Of a DNA stretch of 64,000 bases, positions 28,369 through 36,881 are shown in pieces (position 1 is the stretch's first letter; every line of letters starts with the position of its first letter). Made by a program: the position numbers and the translations under genes. The notes under the pieces are model-generated. The model searched no databases. It was not told where the DNA came from and was given only the letters and a program-made list of their open reading frames with translations. This DNA is from Flammeovirgaceae bacterium UBA6059 (lineage in GTDB: Bacteria > Bacteroidota > Bacteroidia > Cytophagales > Cyclobacteriaceae): NCBI GenBank assembly GCA_002435755.1, contig DIYH01000011.1, forward strand, positions 19,849 through 83,848, read 5' to 3'.

Positions 28369-30018
28369 ATGACCATACGTCTCATGTTCGCCATTTTGAT
28401 TTTTGCGATAGCTGCGTGCTCGCCTCAACCAAAAGAACCTATCTCTGAAGAAGAAAGTAGTTCCGAACCCTCTAAAATGCAGACGTTGCTCAGCAATTAT
28501 ACAACTTTCAAATTAACTGCAGATTTATCCCATCTATCAGAAAATCAGAAAGAGATGATCAAAGTGCTCATAGACGCTGCAAAGATCATGGACGACATGT
28601 TCTGGTATGAGGCCTATGGTAACAGAGATCAGCTCTTGTCCTCCATCACTGACAAAGACGCTCGTAGGTATGCTATGATCAACTACGGCCCCTGGGACAG
28701 ACTCAACAATAATGCACCATTCATTGATGGGGTCGAAGCAAAACCGGCAGGTGCCAACTTTTACCCTGTAGATATGACCAAGGAAGAATTCGAAGCGGCT
28801 GACATTGCTGACAAAACCAGTTTGTATACCTTCATCCGGAGGGATGAAAGTGGACAGCTCATTTCAGTACCCTATCGGGAAATGTTTGATGAGCAGGTGG
28901 TTCGTGTTGGGTCTTTGCTGCGTCAAGCCTCGCAACTCGCAGAAGACCCAGGACTTAAAAACTACCTCAGTCTGAGGGCTGATGCCATCGAATCAGATGA
29001 CTACCAACCAAGCGATATGGCCTGGATGGACATGAAAACCAACCCTATCGATGTGGTGATTGGGCCAATTGAGAACTATGAGGACCAATTGTACAACTAC
29101 AAAGCAGCTCATGAAGCCTACGTCCTGATCAAAGATATGGCATGGAGCGAACGCCTCTCCAAATATGCAGCTTACCTGCCAGAATTGCAGAGAGGACTGC
29201 CAGTACCTGACGAGTACAAGCAAGAGACGCCAGGTTCAGATGCCGACCTCAACGCCTATGATGTGGTTTACTACGCCGGTGATTGTAATTCGGGAAGCAA
29301 AACCATAGCCATCAATCTGCCAAATGATGAAGAGGTCCAGCTAGCCAAAGGATCTCGAAGGCTTCAGTTGAAAAATGCTATGCAGGCTAAGTTCGATAAG
29401 ATCCTTTTGCCTATCGCAGATATGCTGATCTCTGAGGACCAACGCGCTAACATCACCTTTGAAGCCTTCTTTTCAAATACTATGTTTCACGAAGTGGCGC
29501 ATGGCTTGGGCATCAAAAACACCATCAATGGCAATGGTACAGTTCGCAGTGCCATCAAAGAACATTATAGTGCTTTGGAGGAAGGCAAGGCTGATGTACT
29601 AGGACTCTACATGATCACTCAGCTCATGGACAAAGGTGAGCTTGACGGTAATATTGAAGAGTATTACACCACTTTCATGGCAGGTATCTTCCGGTCGGTA
29701 CGTTTTGGCGCAAGTAGCGCTCACGGCAAAGCCAACATGATCCGCTTCAACTTCTTTAAAGAGTATGGGGCCTTCTCAAAAGATGAGAGTTCTGGCACTT
29801 ACAGGGTTGATTTCGACAAGATGAAGGAGGCGATGGATGCCCTATCGGAAAAAATCCTTACTCTACAGGGTGACGGAGACTATGATGGCGTAGCAGCACT
29901 GGTAGCCGAAAAAGGGTCAATTGATGTTGAGCTGCAAGCGGATTTGGACCGACTCGCATCGGCAGGCATACCAGTCGATATTGTTTTTGAGCAGGGTGTT
30001 GAAGTGTTAGGGCTTTGA
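28369..30018 (+). CDS. M49-like (dipeptidyl peptidase III family) metallopeptidase lipoprotein
   Basis: The product is 549 aa. The SPII signal ends at IAAC (Cys 17), so it is anchored in the envelope. The zinc site is FHEVAHGLG (H374, E375, H378), and the third ligand region is ALEEGKADVLGLY (E404/E405), matching the M49 second motif EExxAD. Classical DPP III has HEXXXH, but this protein has HEXXH, as in the bacterial M49-related 'Zn-dependent hydrolase' branch. The preceding stretch AIKEHYSALEE also fits. It probably releases dipeptides from short peptides outside the inner membrane. Monocistronic; the terminator at 30244-30271 follows after 225 bases. Confidence 0.85.
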   Translation: MTIRLMFAILIFAIAACSPQPKEPISEEESSSEPSKMQTLLSNYTTFKLTADLSHLSENQKEMIKVLIDAAKIMDDMFWYEAYGNRDQLLSSITDKDARRYAMINYGPWDRLNNNAPFIDGVEAKPAGANFYPVDMTKEEFEAADIADKTSLYTFIRRDESGQLISVPYREMFDEQVVRVGSLLRQASQLAEDPGLKNYLSLRADAIESDDYQPSDMAWMDMKTNPIDVVIGPIENYEDQLYNYKAAHEAYVLIKDMAWSERLSKYAAYLPELQRGLPVPDEYKQETPGSDADLNAYDVVYYAGDCNSGSKTIAINLPNDEEVQLAKGSRRLQLKNAMQAKFDKILLPIADMLISEDQRANITFEAFFSNTMFHEVAHGLGIKNTINGNGTVRSAIKEHYSALEEGKADVLGLYMITQLMDKGELDGNIEEYYTTFMAGIFRSVRFGASSAHGKANMIRFNFFKEYGAFSKDESSGTYRVDFDKMKEAMDALSEKILTLQGDGDYDGVAALVAEKGSIDVELQADLDRLASAGIPVDIVFEQGVEVLGL

Positions 30019-30243
30019 AGTAATTAGCTCGATTCTTGGGACTTCCTTTCTCGCTTAGTCATATGCTATTTTAGGTCATAATAGTCGGATTCTACGAATT
30101 CAATTGCGCTTATCAAATCCTCAAACCCCTTTTGAAGATAGGAGGTGCTGGCAACTATTTGTGCTTTATGTCGTTCGAGCTCCTTTTTAAATGCTCTGCA
30201 ATCCGTGATCACTAGTTAACCCTTAACTATTTCGACCCAAACA

Positions 30244-30271
30244 AAAAAAGCGCTGAATCCAGCGCTTTTTT
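30244..30271. terminator. Bidirectional intrinsic terminator
   Basis: A perfect 12-bp stem (AAAAAAGCGCTG / CAGCGCTTTTTT) with a 4-base loop, flanked by A and T runs on both sides. It lies between the convergent peptidase and thioredoxin-like genes and can serve both, with closest spacing to the minus-strand gene ending at 30292. Confidence 0.92.
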
Positions 30272-30291
30272 ACCCTTTAACCTAATAGTTG

Positions 30292-30849
30292 TTAATCACC
30301 AAGAGGGGAATCGTATCCTTTCATGAACTCATCCCACTTCATTGATTTATAGTTCTCCTCACCAAAGTATCGAAGTACCGCATCAAAGAACGGGGCTTTC
30401 TGATAACCTGGTAACGGAGAGAGAATCCTTAGTTGTTCGTCCATAAAAACACCCATCGGGTAGCTGAGATTGTTGTTAGTAAGCGCTACCGCCAACTCAT
30501 GAACTCCTTTTCTACCACCGGGAATGAATTTAAAAGTGTGTCCGTTGAATAAAATCTCTTCGCTCTGTTCAGCATTGAATTTCACATTATGAAAATTCTC
30601 ATTCATATAGGCAGCTATGTCAGGATGGTTGAACGTCTGAGCGTCCATCTTCTTGCACCATCCACACCAGTCAGTGTAGATATCTATGAATATCTTCTTT
30701 GGACTATTCTTATTGGCTTCTACAGCCTCTTCAAAAGTAAGCCAGTTGACCTTAGACTCCACTTTCTCAGGGCCTGTGAATGAGCTAAGCCCGATACTAG
30801 CAATCAAAATTGCCAGCACAACAAATTGTATTTTAGTATTCAACTTCAT
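30292..30849 (-). CDS. Thioredoxin-fold protein, exported
   Basis: The product is 185 aa with a signal peptide (FVVLAILIASIGLSSFTG). The thioredoxin-like domain has the active site DWCGWCKKMD (CxxC, about residues 62-65) followed by TFNHPDIAAYMNENF, as in DUF255/thioredoxin_7-type proteins. The cis-Pro region is SYPMGVFMD. It is likely a periplasmic disulfide reductase or isomerase; the partner is unknown. It is a single gene ended by the strong hairpin just downstream. Confidence 0.87.
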   Translation of the reverse strand: MKLNTKIQFVVLAILIASIGLSSFTGPEKVESKVNWLTFEEAVEANKNSPKKIFIDIYTDWCGWCKKMDAQTFNHPDIAAYMNENFHNVKFNAEQSEEILFNGHTFKFIPGGRKGVHELAVALTNNNLSYPMGVFMDEQLRILSPLPGYQKAPFFDAVLRYFGEENYKSMKWDEFMKGYDSPLGD

Positions 30850-31004
30850 AGGACGATCGCTTTACCCATTTAAAATTAGCAATAATTTGCTAGTTCTGCG
30901 ACGTGAATATTCAACGGCGCAATTCCGGTTTTAGTTCGTCAGCTTCGATACATATTGGTAATTCAGCGTTTAAGCTATATTAGCGAGCGATTAAATCGAT
31001 CAAA

Positions 31005-31547
31005 ATGCTAAAATCTGAAGCTAAAGAGATACTTGAAGAAATGACTAAAGGCGATAGTCTGTTGCGCCATGCCAGAAGTGTAGAAGTAGTAATGGAGGCT
31101 TATGCGAGCCGATATGGAGAGGACACTGATGAATGGGCCATCACAGGTATGCTTCATGATGCAGATTATGAAGCTTGGCCTGAGGAACATCCTAATAGAA
31201 TAGTCAACCTGCTTCGAGAAAAAGGTGAGGAAAAAATAGCTCATGCCATCTCTGCGCATTACACCAAATGGAACGTACCTTACGATACGCTGCTCTCAAA
31301 AGCCCTACTAGCATGCGACGAACTCACTGGCTTTATCATAGCCTGCTGCCATGTGAGGCCTGATGGTATCAACTCTCTAACACCAAAATCTGTCAAGAAA
31401 AAACTGAAATCAAAAGGATTTGCTGCAACGGTGGAAAGAAGTGAAGTACAGGCCGGGATCGAACTACTCAAAGTTGACCTGGATGAGCACATCCAATTCA
31501 TCATTGATGTATTGAAGGTGCACAAAGAAGAATTGAAGATCGGATAG
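31005..31547 (+). CDS. HD-domain phosphohydrolase-like protein
   Basis: The product is 180 aa, soluble and without a signal. It has the HD metal pair in GMLHDADYEAWPEEHPNR (about residues 47-64), preceded by RHARSVEVVMEAYA, and later HAISAHYTKW and ALLACDELTGFIIAC, which place it in the small HD-superfamily hydrolases found widely in bacteria ('HDIG domain protein'). The substrate, presumably a nucleotide or phosphate ester, is unknown. It lies 48 bases upstream of the phosphotriesterase-like gene. Confidence 0.85.
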   Translation: MLKSEAKEILEEMTKGDSLLRHARSVEVVMEAYASRYGEDTDEWAITGMLHDADYEAWPEEHPNRIVNLLREKGEEKIAHAISAHYTKWNVPYDTLLSKALLACDELTGFIIACCHVRPDGINSLTPKSVKKKLKSKGFAATVERSEVQAGIELLKVDLDEHIQFIIDVLKVHKEELKIG

Positions 31548-31595
31548 TAGCCATTACATCATAGTATTCGTATAGCTTTGTGAGCGAGATAACTT

Positions 31596-32642
31596 ATGTC
31601 CTTCACCATCCCCACTTTTCTGGAAAAACTTACTCGAAATGCAACTATTAGGGCCGTTGCGGTCATCATGACTCTAGCCGGTTTGATAGCCTGTGAACCT
31701 GATTATTATGGTGAAGTCCTAGGGGTAAAAGGTGTTATAGATTCGGAAAGGTCCGGCAACTGGCTCACACATGAGCACATACTGGTAGATTTTATAGGGG
31801 CAGAGATGACGGGTAGCCACCGATGGAACCCAATAGATGTAAGGCACAAGATGCTCCCCTATTTGCTCAAAGCAGAGTCTGTTAATATACAGACCTTCGT
31901 GGATGCTACGCCTAATTATCTTGGCAGAGACCCTGAGCTGCTTCGTGAGCTTGCTTCAGATTCGCGTCTCAACATCATTACTAACACAGGTCTCTACGCC
32001 GCTCGGGAATATAAGTACTTACCAGAGTATGCATTTGAAGAAACTGCAGAACAGCTGGCCAATCGATGGATAAAGGAATTGACAGATGGAATAGGAGAAA
32101 CGGGGATCAGACCAGGCTTTATCAAAATAAGTGTCAATGCAGACCAACCTCTTAAACCTCTGGACAAGAAAATCGTCATTGCCGCTGGACTAACACATAT
32201 TGAAACAGGTCTTACCATAGCCTCACACACTGGTCCTGCTCATGCTGCATTTGAGCAACTAGATATTCTTGACAGCCTTGGCGTCTCTTCAAAAGCCTTT
32301 ATATGGGTACATGCTCAACAAGAGGAAGACTATAGTAGCTATAAGGAGGCTGCAGCTCGTGGCTGCTGGATCAGCCTGGATGGCTGGGGATGGGAACAAA
32401 ATGATCATTATAAAAGATTGATTTATTTTAAAACAAACAAACTGATGGATCAATTATTGATCTCGCATGATGCTGGGTGGTACGACCCCTCCAATCCTGA
32501 GAGTAAAGTCACGCCGTACAATTACATTCCTAAAGACCTTGTACCGAAGATGAAGTATGATGGGTTCGACATAGCTGAGATCCATCAAATCCTGCACTTC
32601 AACCCTATCAACGCCTTTATAATCCAAAGAAGGTTGAAATAG
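31596..32642 (+). CDS. Phosphotriesterase-family amidohydrolase lipoprotein
   Basis: The product is 348 aa. An SPII signal ends at GLIAC (Cys 33). All metal-binding residues of the phosphotriesterase family are visible: H59 and H61 (THEH), the bridging carboxylated lysine K177 (GFIKISVN), H211 (SHTGPA), H239 (VHAQQ) and D292 (SHDAGW). The native substrate is probably a lactone or phosphoester, since PTE-like proteins are mostly lactonases. Export as a lipoprotein is less usual for this family. Monocistronic or co-transcribed with the HD gene; a TAGCTTTG resembling a -7 element lies at 31573-31580. Confidence 0.9.
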   Translation: MSFTIPTFLEKLTRNATIRAVAVIMTLAGLIACEPDYYGEVLGVKGVIDSERSGNWLTHEHILVDFIGAEMTGSHRWNPIDVRHKMLPYLLKAESVNIQTFVDATPNYLGRDPELLRELASDSRLNIITNTGLYAAREYKYLPEYAFEETAEQLANRWIKELTDGIGETGIRPGFIKISVNADQPLKPLDKKIVIAAGLTHIETGLTIASHTGPAHAAFEQLDILDSLGVSSKAFIWVHAQQEEDYSSYKEAAARGCWISLDGWGWEQNDHYKRLIYFKTNKLMDQLLISHDAGWYDPSNPESKVTPYNYIPKDLVPKMKYDGFDIAEIHQILHFNPINAFIIQRRLK

Positions 32643-32743
32643 ACCGATCTTCATTCTAGCCCCATTGTCAAGTCGCATTTGTCGATCATTTTTCTATTGG
32701 CATGCTATTTGGTCATTGATGATAAACTCAAAATCCAAGGATC

Positions 32744-33313
32744 ATGAAAACAACAACACTATTTTCCGCAATTGTACTTTTGTTCATCACAGCTAGCTGT
32801 AGCATCGATGGCGTAGAAGGACCTCCCGGCCCTCCAGGTAGAGATGGACTTAATGGTAAGGATGGTGAAGAGGCCTATGTATTCGAATACAGAGCTGATT
32901 TCCTAGCACCGGATTATTCCGCATTATTCGAGTTTCCAAACTCATTCGCTATGCGCGAATCAGATGTAGCACTGGTTTACCTGCTTTGGGAAATTCTGGA
33001 CGATGGCACTGAGATCTGGCGACCACTTCCCATGACACTTTTCACGGCAGATGGTACTTTGCAGTATAGTTTTGATCACTCCATTTTTGACGTATCAGTC
33101 TTTCTGGATGGAGATTTTCCGCTGGGCTTTGTAGGGCCTGACCTCACTGACAACTGGCTTGTCAGGGTGGTAGTGGTACCAGGGCTCTTTGGTTCCAGCA
33201 ACAGTAGATACGTGCCTCCGGTAAACTACGAAGACTATGCCGAGGTTCAGGAGTATTACAAGCTCTCTCCTACCGGAATGGCCTCTCCTGGCTATCAAAA
33301 AATCAAGCCATAG
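32744..33313 (+). CDS. Short collagen-like lipoprotein
   Basis: The product is 189 aa. The SPII signal ends at ITASC (Cys 19); seven residues later comes a brief Gly-X-Y collagen-like run (GPPGPPGRDGLNGKDG, about residues 27-42). The remaining 145 residues are beta-rich and end in a region with repeated Tyr/Pro; I do not recognise the domain, although lipoproteins of this build recur in Bacteroidota. A clear terminator follows at 33340-33369. Confidence 0.75.
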   Translation: MKTTTLFSAIVLLFITASCSIDGVEGPPGPPGRDGLNGKDGEEAYVFEYRADFLAPDYSALFEFPNSFAMRESDVALVYLLWEILDDGTEIWRPLPMTLFTADGTLQYSFDHSIFDVSVFLDGDFPLGFVGPDLTDNWLVRVVVVPGLFGSSNSRYVPPVNYEDYAEVQEYYKLSPTGMASPGYQKIKP

Positions 33314-33339
33314 CTGAATACTTTTCAATGAAAATCCCC

Positions 33340-33369
33340 AAAGCCTGACTCCTCTCAAAGTCAGGCTTT
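33340..33369 (+). terminator. Intrinsic terminator after the collagen-like lipoprotein
   Basis: An 11-bp stem (AAAGCCTGACT / AGTCAGGCTTT) with an 8-base loop is followed by a T run. It insulates the lipoprotein gene from the polysaccharide cluster. Confidence 0.92.
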
Positions 33370-33440
33370 TTTTGACCATGGTACTGATTTGTTGGCATTC
33401 CCAAAAAACCATGATCGCCTCCCAATTACCGACATTAAAT

Positions 33441-33490
33441 TCCCAAACATCTAATAATCCTCACTTACCTGTCTATTGCCTCTAGTTTTG
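33441..33490 (+). promoter_or_regulatory. Promoter of the polysaccharide cluster with upstream 16-bp motif
   Basis: TCCCAAACATCTAATA at 33441-33456 is followed by TTGCC at 33476-33480 and a -7 element TAGTTTTG (consensus TAnnTTTG) at 33483-33490, 23 bases before the receiver gene. The identical 16-mer sits at exactly the same distance from a -7 element at 36812-36861 in the same cluster. The 16-mer is therefore a candidate activator or sigma-factor site. Confidence 0.65.
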
Positions 33491-33512
33491 ATCATGTAAA
33501 ACAGAAAAAGAC

Positions 33513-33902
33513 ATGAAAAAGAGGATTTTAGTAGTAGACGACAATGAAATGATGCGCGAGTTTCTACTCCACCTGTTAGGTGAAAGATTCAAGGCGCGCG
33601 GAGCTAGTTCCTCTGAAGAAGCGATCGCGTTCTTAAGCTCTTCAGAGTTACCGGATCTTGTACTTACTGACCTGAACATGTCAGGCAAATCAGGGCTCGA
33701 GCTATTGAAAGAAATAAAGCGATCGCCTAGAACTGCACATATTCCGGTAATATTCCTCTCATCTAAAAACAAGAGTGAATACCGTATTGAATCGCTGAAG
33801 TATGGAGCAAATGATTTCATCATTAAGCCATTCAATCCTGTCGAATTGCAGTTGAGAATCGAGAAAGCCTTGACCAGTACTGCCGAAGGCATTCTTGTCT
33901 AA
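33513..33902 (+). CDS. Stand-alone CheY-like response regulator
   Basis: The product is 129 aa, a single receiver domain with no output domain. Acidic pocket VVDDNE (residues about 7-12), phospho-acceptor Asp in LTDLNMSG (about 55), Thr/Ser switch in IFLSSKNKSE and Lys in FIIKPFNP (about 107) are all present. It leads the polysaccharide cluster and is followed 28 bases later by the initiating transferase, so it may regulate synthesis or export through protein contact. No histidine kinase is encoded in the window. Confidence 0.92.
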   Translation: MKKRILVVDDNEMMREFLLHLLGERFKARGASSSEEAIAFLSSSELPDLVLTDLNMSGKSGLELLKEIKRSPRTAHIPVIFLSSKNKSEYRIESLKYGANDFIIKPFNPVELQLRIEKALTSTAEGILV

Positions 33903-33929
33903 CCTTCTTTAAATAACCCGTCCCATATC

Positions 33930-34670
33930 ATGAAACGATCCAAAATACCCTGGCAAAAGAGGCTATTTGATATAGTCACGTCTTCTTTATTACTCATCAT
34001 TCTCAGTCCCTTGTTTGCAGTAGTTGCGCTACTGATCAAACTGACCAGCAAGGGTCCTGTGTTTTACGCTGCGCCAAGGGTAGGTACAGGATATCAAATC
34101 TTTCCATTCTATAAGTTTCGCTCGATGAGACAGGACGCAGACCACCTCTTAGAGCAATACAAAAATCTAAACCAATACAGTAATGTTGAAGAGGTTGACT
34201 CAAAGCCTACTCCATCTACATCACCGAGTGGAGTTGTATTGATCGCCGATGAAGGTGAGCAGGATGAAAAAACATACTTGGCCCATGCTAAAAACGAGAC
34301 AAAAGGATCGTTTATCAAGATCAGCAATGATCCCAGAATAACTAAAGTTGGCAAGTTCATCCGTAATACCAGCATAGACGAGTTACCACAATTGGTAAAT
34401 GTACTCCTTGGTCATATGTCAATTGTCGGTAATCGTCCACTCCCTCTATATGAAGCTGAACAACTGACCTCAGATGATTGGATCAAACGATTCATGGCCC
34501 CTGCTGGCATCACCGGTCTGTGGCAAGTAACTGAAAGAGGCAAAGCCAATACAAGTGAAGACAGTCGCAAAAAACTGGATATCGACTATGCCCAATCCTA
34601 CAACGTTTGGATGGACCTGAAAATACTTTTTAAAACCCCGTTGGCCTTGTTCCAACATGAAAATGTGTGA
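33930..34670 (+). CDS. Undecaprenyl-phosphate sugar phosphotransferase (initiating transferase)
   Basis: The product is 246 aa, of the small monotopic PglC/WcaJ C-terminal type. It has an N-terminal hydrophobic hairpin (LFDIVTSSLLLIILSPLF), the KFRSMR motif, the catalytic Asp-Glu pair in SIDELPQLVNVL, and GNRPLPLYEAEQ and GITGLWQVTERG. It transfers a sugar-1-phosphate to undecaprenyl phosphate to start the repeat unit, on the inner leaflet. An insert of roughly 45 residues rich in Ser, Pro and acids lies between KFRSMR and FIKISNDPR (about residues 70-125), longer than usual for the family. Confidence 0.93.
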   Translation: MKRSKIPWQKRLFDIVTSSLLLIILSPLFAVVALLIKLTSKGPVFYAAPRVGTGYQIFPFYKFRSMRQDADHLLEQYKNLNQYSNVEEVDSKPTPSTSPSGVVLIADEGEQDEKTYLAHAKNETKGSFIKISNDPRITKVGKFIRNTSIDELPQLVNVLLGHMSIVGNRPLPLYEAEQLTSDDWIKRFMAPAGITGLWQVTERGKANTSEDSRKKLDIDYAQSYNVWMDLKILFKTPLALFQHENV

Positions 34671-34676
34671 ATTACA

Positions 34677-36698
34677 ATGAAAATACTTAAGCGAATTGCT
34701 CAATACACAGTCCTGGGATTGACCGTAGGGTGTACAGCCATCATTTCATCTGATGACAGTCCAATGCCTCAAGATGATCCTCTCAATTCGGGCCTGGAAG
34801 CGATCAAAGTTCCGGAAAGCTTTGATTACGCTACTACACTCAACGCAGACCTCAATGTCTCTGTCTTAGACAACAAGAACAACGGTCTTGTAGGAGTGAC
34901 TTTTGACTTGCATAAACCTGGCGATGAAGGATGGGAACTCATTGGCAAAGCAGCAACTGACCAAGACGGCCGGCTGGCTTTCAATGTACCAATCGCAACT
35001 GCCATTGAGTACCTGCTATTAGAAACCTCCTATATAGGGCTACCACAGCAAACAATTATTTCGACTGATCAGCTACATGAGAAATTGATCATTGGTGGTG
35101 CACGTGCTGACAATGTAAACTCGTCAGCTGCACCCACCAATGGAAGACTGCTCGGTGGCCCTATTCCGGTAGGTGACTACTGGCTTCTCGACGAGTATGA
35201 TAATCAGGGAGTCCCCTACAACTTGATGGAAATTCCTGATTACATCAGCCAGGATATGTTAGACCTTATCAATAGCTCGCTCCCGGAGCGACGACCTGTA
35301 CCTATATACAATCCTGAATACCTGGACGATAATATACAGACCAATACACTACTGGGTGATTCGGCAGAGGTGTGGGTAACATTCGTGCATGAAGGTGCCG
35401 GGTGGACCAACTCATTAGGCTACTATACTTACCCTCTGGATAATCCACCAACCTCTGTCGACGAGATCGATAGCATGTTTATCATCTTCCCGAATGTAAG
35501 CTTTAAGGGCCATGGGGGCAATCTCATGTCCGGAGACAAAGTCTGTCTGGGATCGTTCACCAAACGAACAGGTATCGGATGGTTTCTTATTCCTCGAGGC
35601 TGGACTGGGTCACAGGTGATAGACAGGTCTGAAATCAAGTATTCTGATAAATCATTTAACTCTTTCACAGCACAGGAGTATCGTCAGCATACGGTTTTGT
35701 TAAAGGATGATGCTCGTGAACTACTTCTACTGGGTATGGAGGACACCTCCAGACCGGGGGGTGACAATGATTTTAATGACGCGGTTTTTTACGTCACAGC
35801 CTCACCTTACACAGCTATTATAACTGACGATCTGGAATCGACAAAAACAGACGAAAACCCTGATAGAGATGGCGATGGGGTCTCAGACATAAATGATGAT
35901 TATCCCGATGATCCTGATAAGGCTTTCACAATATACACTCCCGGTGAAGCCACTTTTGGATCTTTAGCATTCGAAGATCAATGGCCCAGTAAAGGCGACT
36001 ATGATATGAATGACATGGTCATAGATTACAATTTCAAGTTTGTTACCAATACTGCCAACAAAGCAGTATTGATAGAAACTGTACTGAGAATAAGAGCTGT
36101 TGGAGGTCAGTTTCACAATGGCTTTGGAATAGAGCTACCGGTAAGCTCTGGCCTGATCAGCAGCGTTAGCACAAATGATCCCAACTTATCGCTAAGCACG
36201 GAAGAAGGTAGTATTAGCACATCCATCATGATTTTTGAAGATGCGCATGACATGATGAGTGCATCCGGCCATCTTAACACAGTTTCTGACCAATCGAAAA
36301 TCGATATTCAGGAGCTGCGGTTTTCGATCAACTTCGTAGAACCGATCGCTATGGCAAGTTTAGGGTATGCTCCTTTCAACCCGTTCATTACAGTCAATGG
36401 TGACCGCACAGTGGAGATACATCTACCAGACAAAACACCTACCCCTAAAGCGGACATAAGCCTGCTAGGCACACAGCATGACAAGAGCAACCCTGGAACA
36501 GGTTTGTACTACAAGTCTTACAACAATCTTCCCTGGGCAATTAATCTACCGGAATCGTTTGACTATCCGGTAGAGTTTAAATCTATCGATCAGGCGCACC
36601 TGATGTTCAAAGCATGGGCAGAAAGCGGAGGCACTCAAAACAAAGACTGGTACAAGCCAAACAATGGATACCGAAACGACGAAAACATTTACAAGTAG
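34677..36698 (+). CDS. LruC-domain lipoprotein
   Basis: The product is 673 aa with an SPII signal ending at TVGC (about Cys 19). A DUF4114-like region appears near residues 300-385 (GWFLIPRGW ... DNDFNDAVFYVT), then an acidic calcium-binding-like linker (DRDGDGVSDINDDYPDDPD, about 398-416), then the LruC/DUF4842 region (FEDQWPSKGDYDMNDMVIDY, about 430-450) to the end. LruC proteins are surface or outer-membrane lipoproteins of unknown role. It lies six bases after the initiating transferase, inside the polysaccharide cluster, so it may bind the polymer at the cell surface. A terminator and a second promoter follow. Confidence 0.85.
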   Translation: MKILKRIAQYTVLGLTVGCTAIISSDDSPMPQDDPLNSGLEAIKVPESFDYATTLNADLNVSVLDNKNNGLVGVTFDLHKPGDEGWELIGKAATDQDGRLAFNVPIATAIEYLLLETSYIGLPQQTIISTDQLHEKLIIGGARADNVNSSAAPTNGRLLGGPIPVGDYWLLDEYDNQGVPYNLMEIPDYISQDMLDLINSSLPERRPVPIYNPEYLDDNIQTNTLLGDSAEVWVTFVHEGAGWTNSLGYYTYPLDNPPTSVDEIDSMFIIFPNVSFKGHGGNLMSGDKVCLGSFTKRTGIGWFLIPRGWTGSQVIDRSEIKYSDKSFNSFTAQEYRQHTVLLKDDARELLLLGMEDTSRPGGDNDFNDAVFYVTASPYTAIITDDLESTKTDENPDRDGDGVSDINDDYPDDPDKAFTIYTPGEATFGSLAFEDQWPSKGDYDMNDMVIDYNFKFVTNTANKAVLIETVLRIRAVGGQFHNGFGIELPVSSGLISSVSTNDPNLSLSTEEGSISTSIMIFEDAHDMMSASGHLNTVSDQSKIDIQELRFSINFVEPIAMASLGYAPFNPFITVNGDRTVEIHLPDKTPTPKADISLLGTQHDKSNPGTGLYYKSYNNLPWAINLPESFDYPVEFKSIDQAHLMFKAWAESGGTQNKDWYKPNNGYRNDENIYK

Positions 36699-36728
36699 AT
36701 TGATAGGTTAAAGGTTAGGTTAATTGAT

Positions 36729-36756
36729 AAAAAGGTCGGTTGTTCCGGCCTTTTTT
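36729..36756 (+). terminator. Intrinsic terminator after the LruC gene
   Basis: A 9-bp stem (AAAGGTCGG / CCGGCCTTT, with one G-T pair) and short loop are followed by a T run. It separates the first three genes of the cluster from the export and polymerisation genes. Confidence 0.85.
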
Positions 36757-36811
36757 CGTTGATCACATCTCCCCGAAAAACGTCGCTTAACGTCATCTAA
36801 CGAGGTAGACA

Positions 36812-36861
36812 TCCCAAACATCTAATATAAAAAAATAGGGGCCTGTTGCCTTATACTTTTG
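36812..36861 (+). promoter_or_regulatory. Second promoter of the polysaccharide cluster with the same 16-bp motif
   Basis: TCCCAAACATCTAATA at 36812-36827 is identical to the copy at 33441-33456. TTGCC follows at 36846-36850 and the -7 element TACTTTTG at 36854-36861. From the 16-mer start to the -7 start is 42 bases in both copies. Transcription would begin just upstream of the TolC-like gene at 36882. Confidence 0.65.
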
Positions 36862-36881
36862 GATTATCAAAATATAAGGAA

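Noticed and set aside
30066..30212. 48-codon GTG-started frame on the minus strand between the peptidase and thioredoxin-like genes
   Set aside because: The peptide (AFKKELERHKAQIVAS and on) looks somewhat natural and may be a gene remnant, but a frame of this length can arise by chance, the start is weak and the thioredoxin-like gene's terminator separates it from any upstream promoter.
33465..33482. TTGCC near both polysaccharide promoters as a sigma-54 -12 element
   Set aside because: The matching -24 GG is absent at the required distance and the spacing of TTGCC to the -7 element differs by one base between the two sites, while TAnnTTTG fits the Bacteroidota housekeeping type.
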